Assembly (NCBI GenBank): GCA_023424355.1
Contig: JAFAEA010000171.1
Location: 1-5,809, forward strand
DNA: 5,809 nucleotides
Source: Chloroflexota bacterium
Lineage (GTDB): Bacteria > Chloroflexota > Chloroflexia > Thermomicrobiales > UBA6265
Direction of reading: 5' to 3'
The number at the start of each line of letters is the position of its first letter. Within the stretch, counting starts at the first letter, position 1. The translations under genes and the position numbers were made by a program. The notes beneath the pieces were generated by a model that was given only the letters and a program-made list of their open reading frames with translations, was not told where the DNA came from and made no database searches. Below, in pieces: positions 5,580 to 5,809 of this stretch.

Positions 5580-5809
5580 ATGGCCATATCCGAAAACAAA
5601 ACACAACCGACAGCAGTTGATCCGATGGCGTTCATCGGGGATGTTGAGAACGAAACTCGCCGAGCCGATGCCTTCCGCCTGGTCGAGATCATGCGCGAGG
5701 AAACCGGCGAAGAACCATATATGTATGGTCCCAGCATCGTCGGGTTTGGCACCTATCACTACAAATACGAATCCGGCCGCGAAGGCGATGCTCCGGCATC
5801 CGGATTCAG
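5580..5809 (+). CDS. DUF1801 domain protein, 5' part only
   Basis: The gene runs off the window after 76 codons. The ATG at 5580 follows CAGGAGA (5567-5573) at proper spacing. The product has a polar start, then a helix with RADAFRLVEIMREETGEEP (about 28-46), then YMYGPSIVGFGTYHYKYESG, closely resembling the conserved core of DUF1801 (YdhG-like) proteins. The biochemical role of the family is not established; members are small cytosolic proteins of the Iron-sulphur-independent SCP-like YdhG/frataxin-like fold class by general knowledge, which I cannot verify here. The rest of the domain lies beyond the edge. It likely has its own promoter at 5535-5543. Confidence 0.8.
   Translation, partial: MAISENKTQPTAVDPMAFIGDVENETRRADAFRLVEIMREETGEEPYMYGPSIVGFGTYHYKYESGREGDAPASGF

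Overview
All six protein genes supported here lie on the + strand and are closely packed, with short intergenic gaps. The organism is a bacterium of moderately high GC. A Chloroflexota (Thermomicrobia-like) or related soil lineage fits best, because an MglA-type GTPase, an F420/deazaflavin-type nitroreductase-family protein and an otherwise unrecognised secreted protein occur together. This assignment is inference; no rRNA or other marker fixes it.

Layout: (1) 48-1850 encodes a 600-residue exported protein of unknown function with what looks like two copies of one beta-rich domain and a third C-terminal region. (2) Its last codons overlap a candidate promoter (1775-1783) and a strongly SD-led 11-codon mini-ORF (1815-1850). 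A leader with several mutually exclusive hairpins follows (1850-1937) and leads into hflX, a ribosome-associated GTPase (to 3286). (3) A 78-base gap with two hairpins (3300-3313 and 3319-3346) precedes purM (3365-4423), the AIR synthetase of purine synthesis. (4) An MglA-like small GTPase (4426-5001) starts 2 nt after the purM stop and is probably translationally coupled to it. (5) A 104-base gap with a perfect palindrome and an 11-bp inverted repeat that covers the next start codon precedes a DUF385-type protein (5106-5528). (6) A new extended -10 and the first 76 codons of a DUF1801 protein (5580 to the window edge) end the window.

The protein genes are mostly housekeeping or accessory and do not form an obvious single pathway. 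The most unusual content is in the intergenic leaders. The hflX leader carries one GGTGC segment with three alternative partners placed after a possible leader-peptide stop, and hflX itself may start at a rare ATA codon. The DUF385-type gene has its start codon inside an inverted repeat. No transposon, CRISPR array, tRNA, rRNA or defence island was seen.
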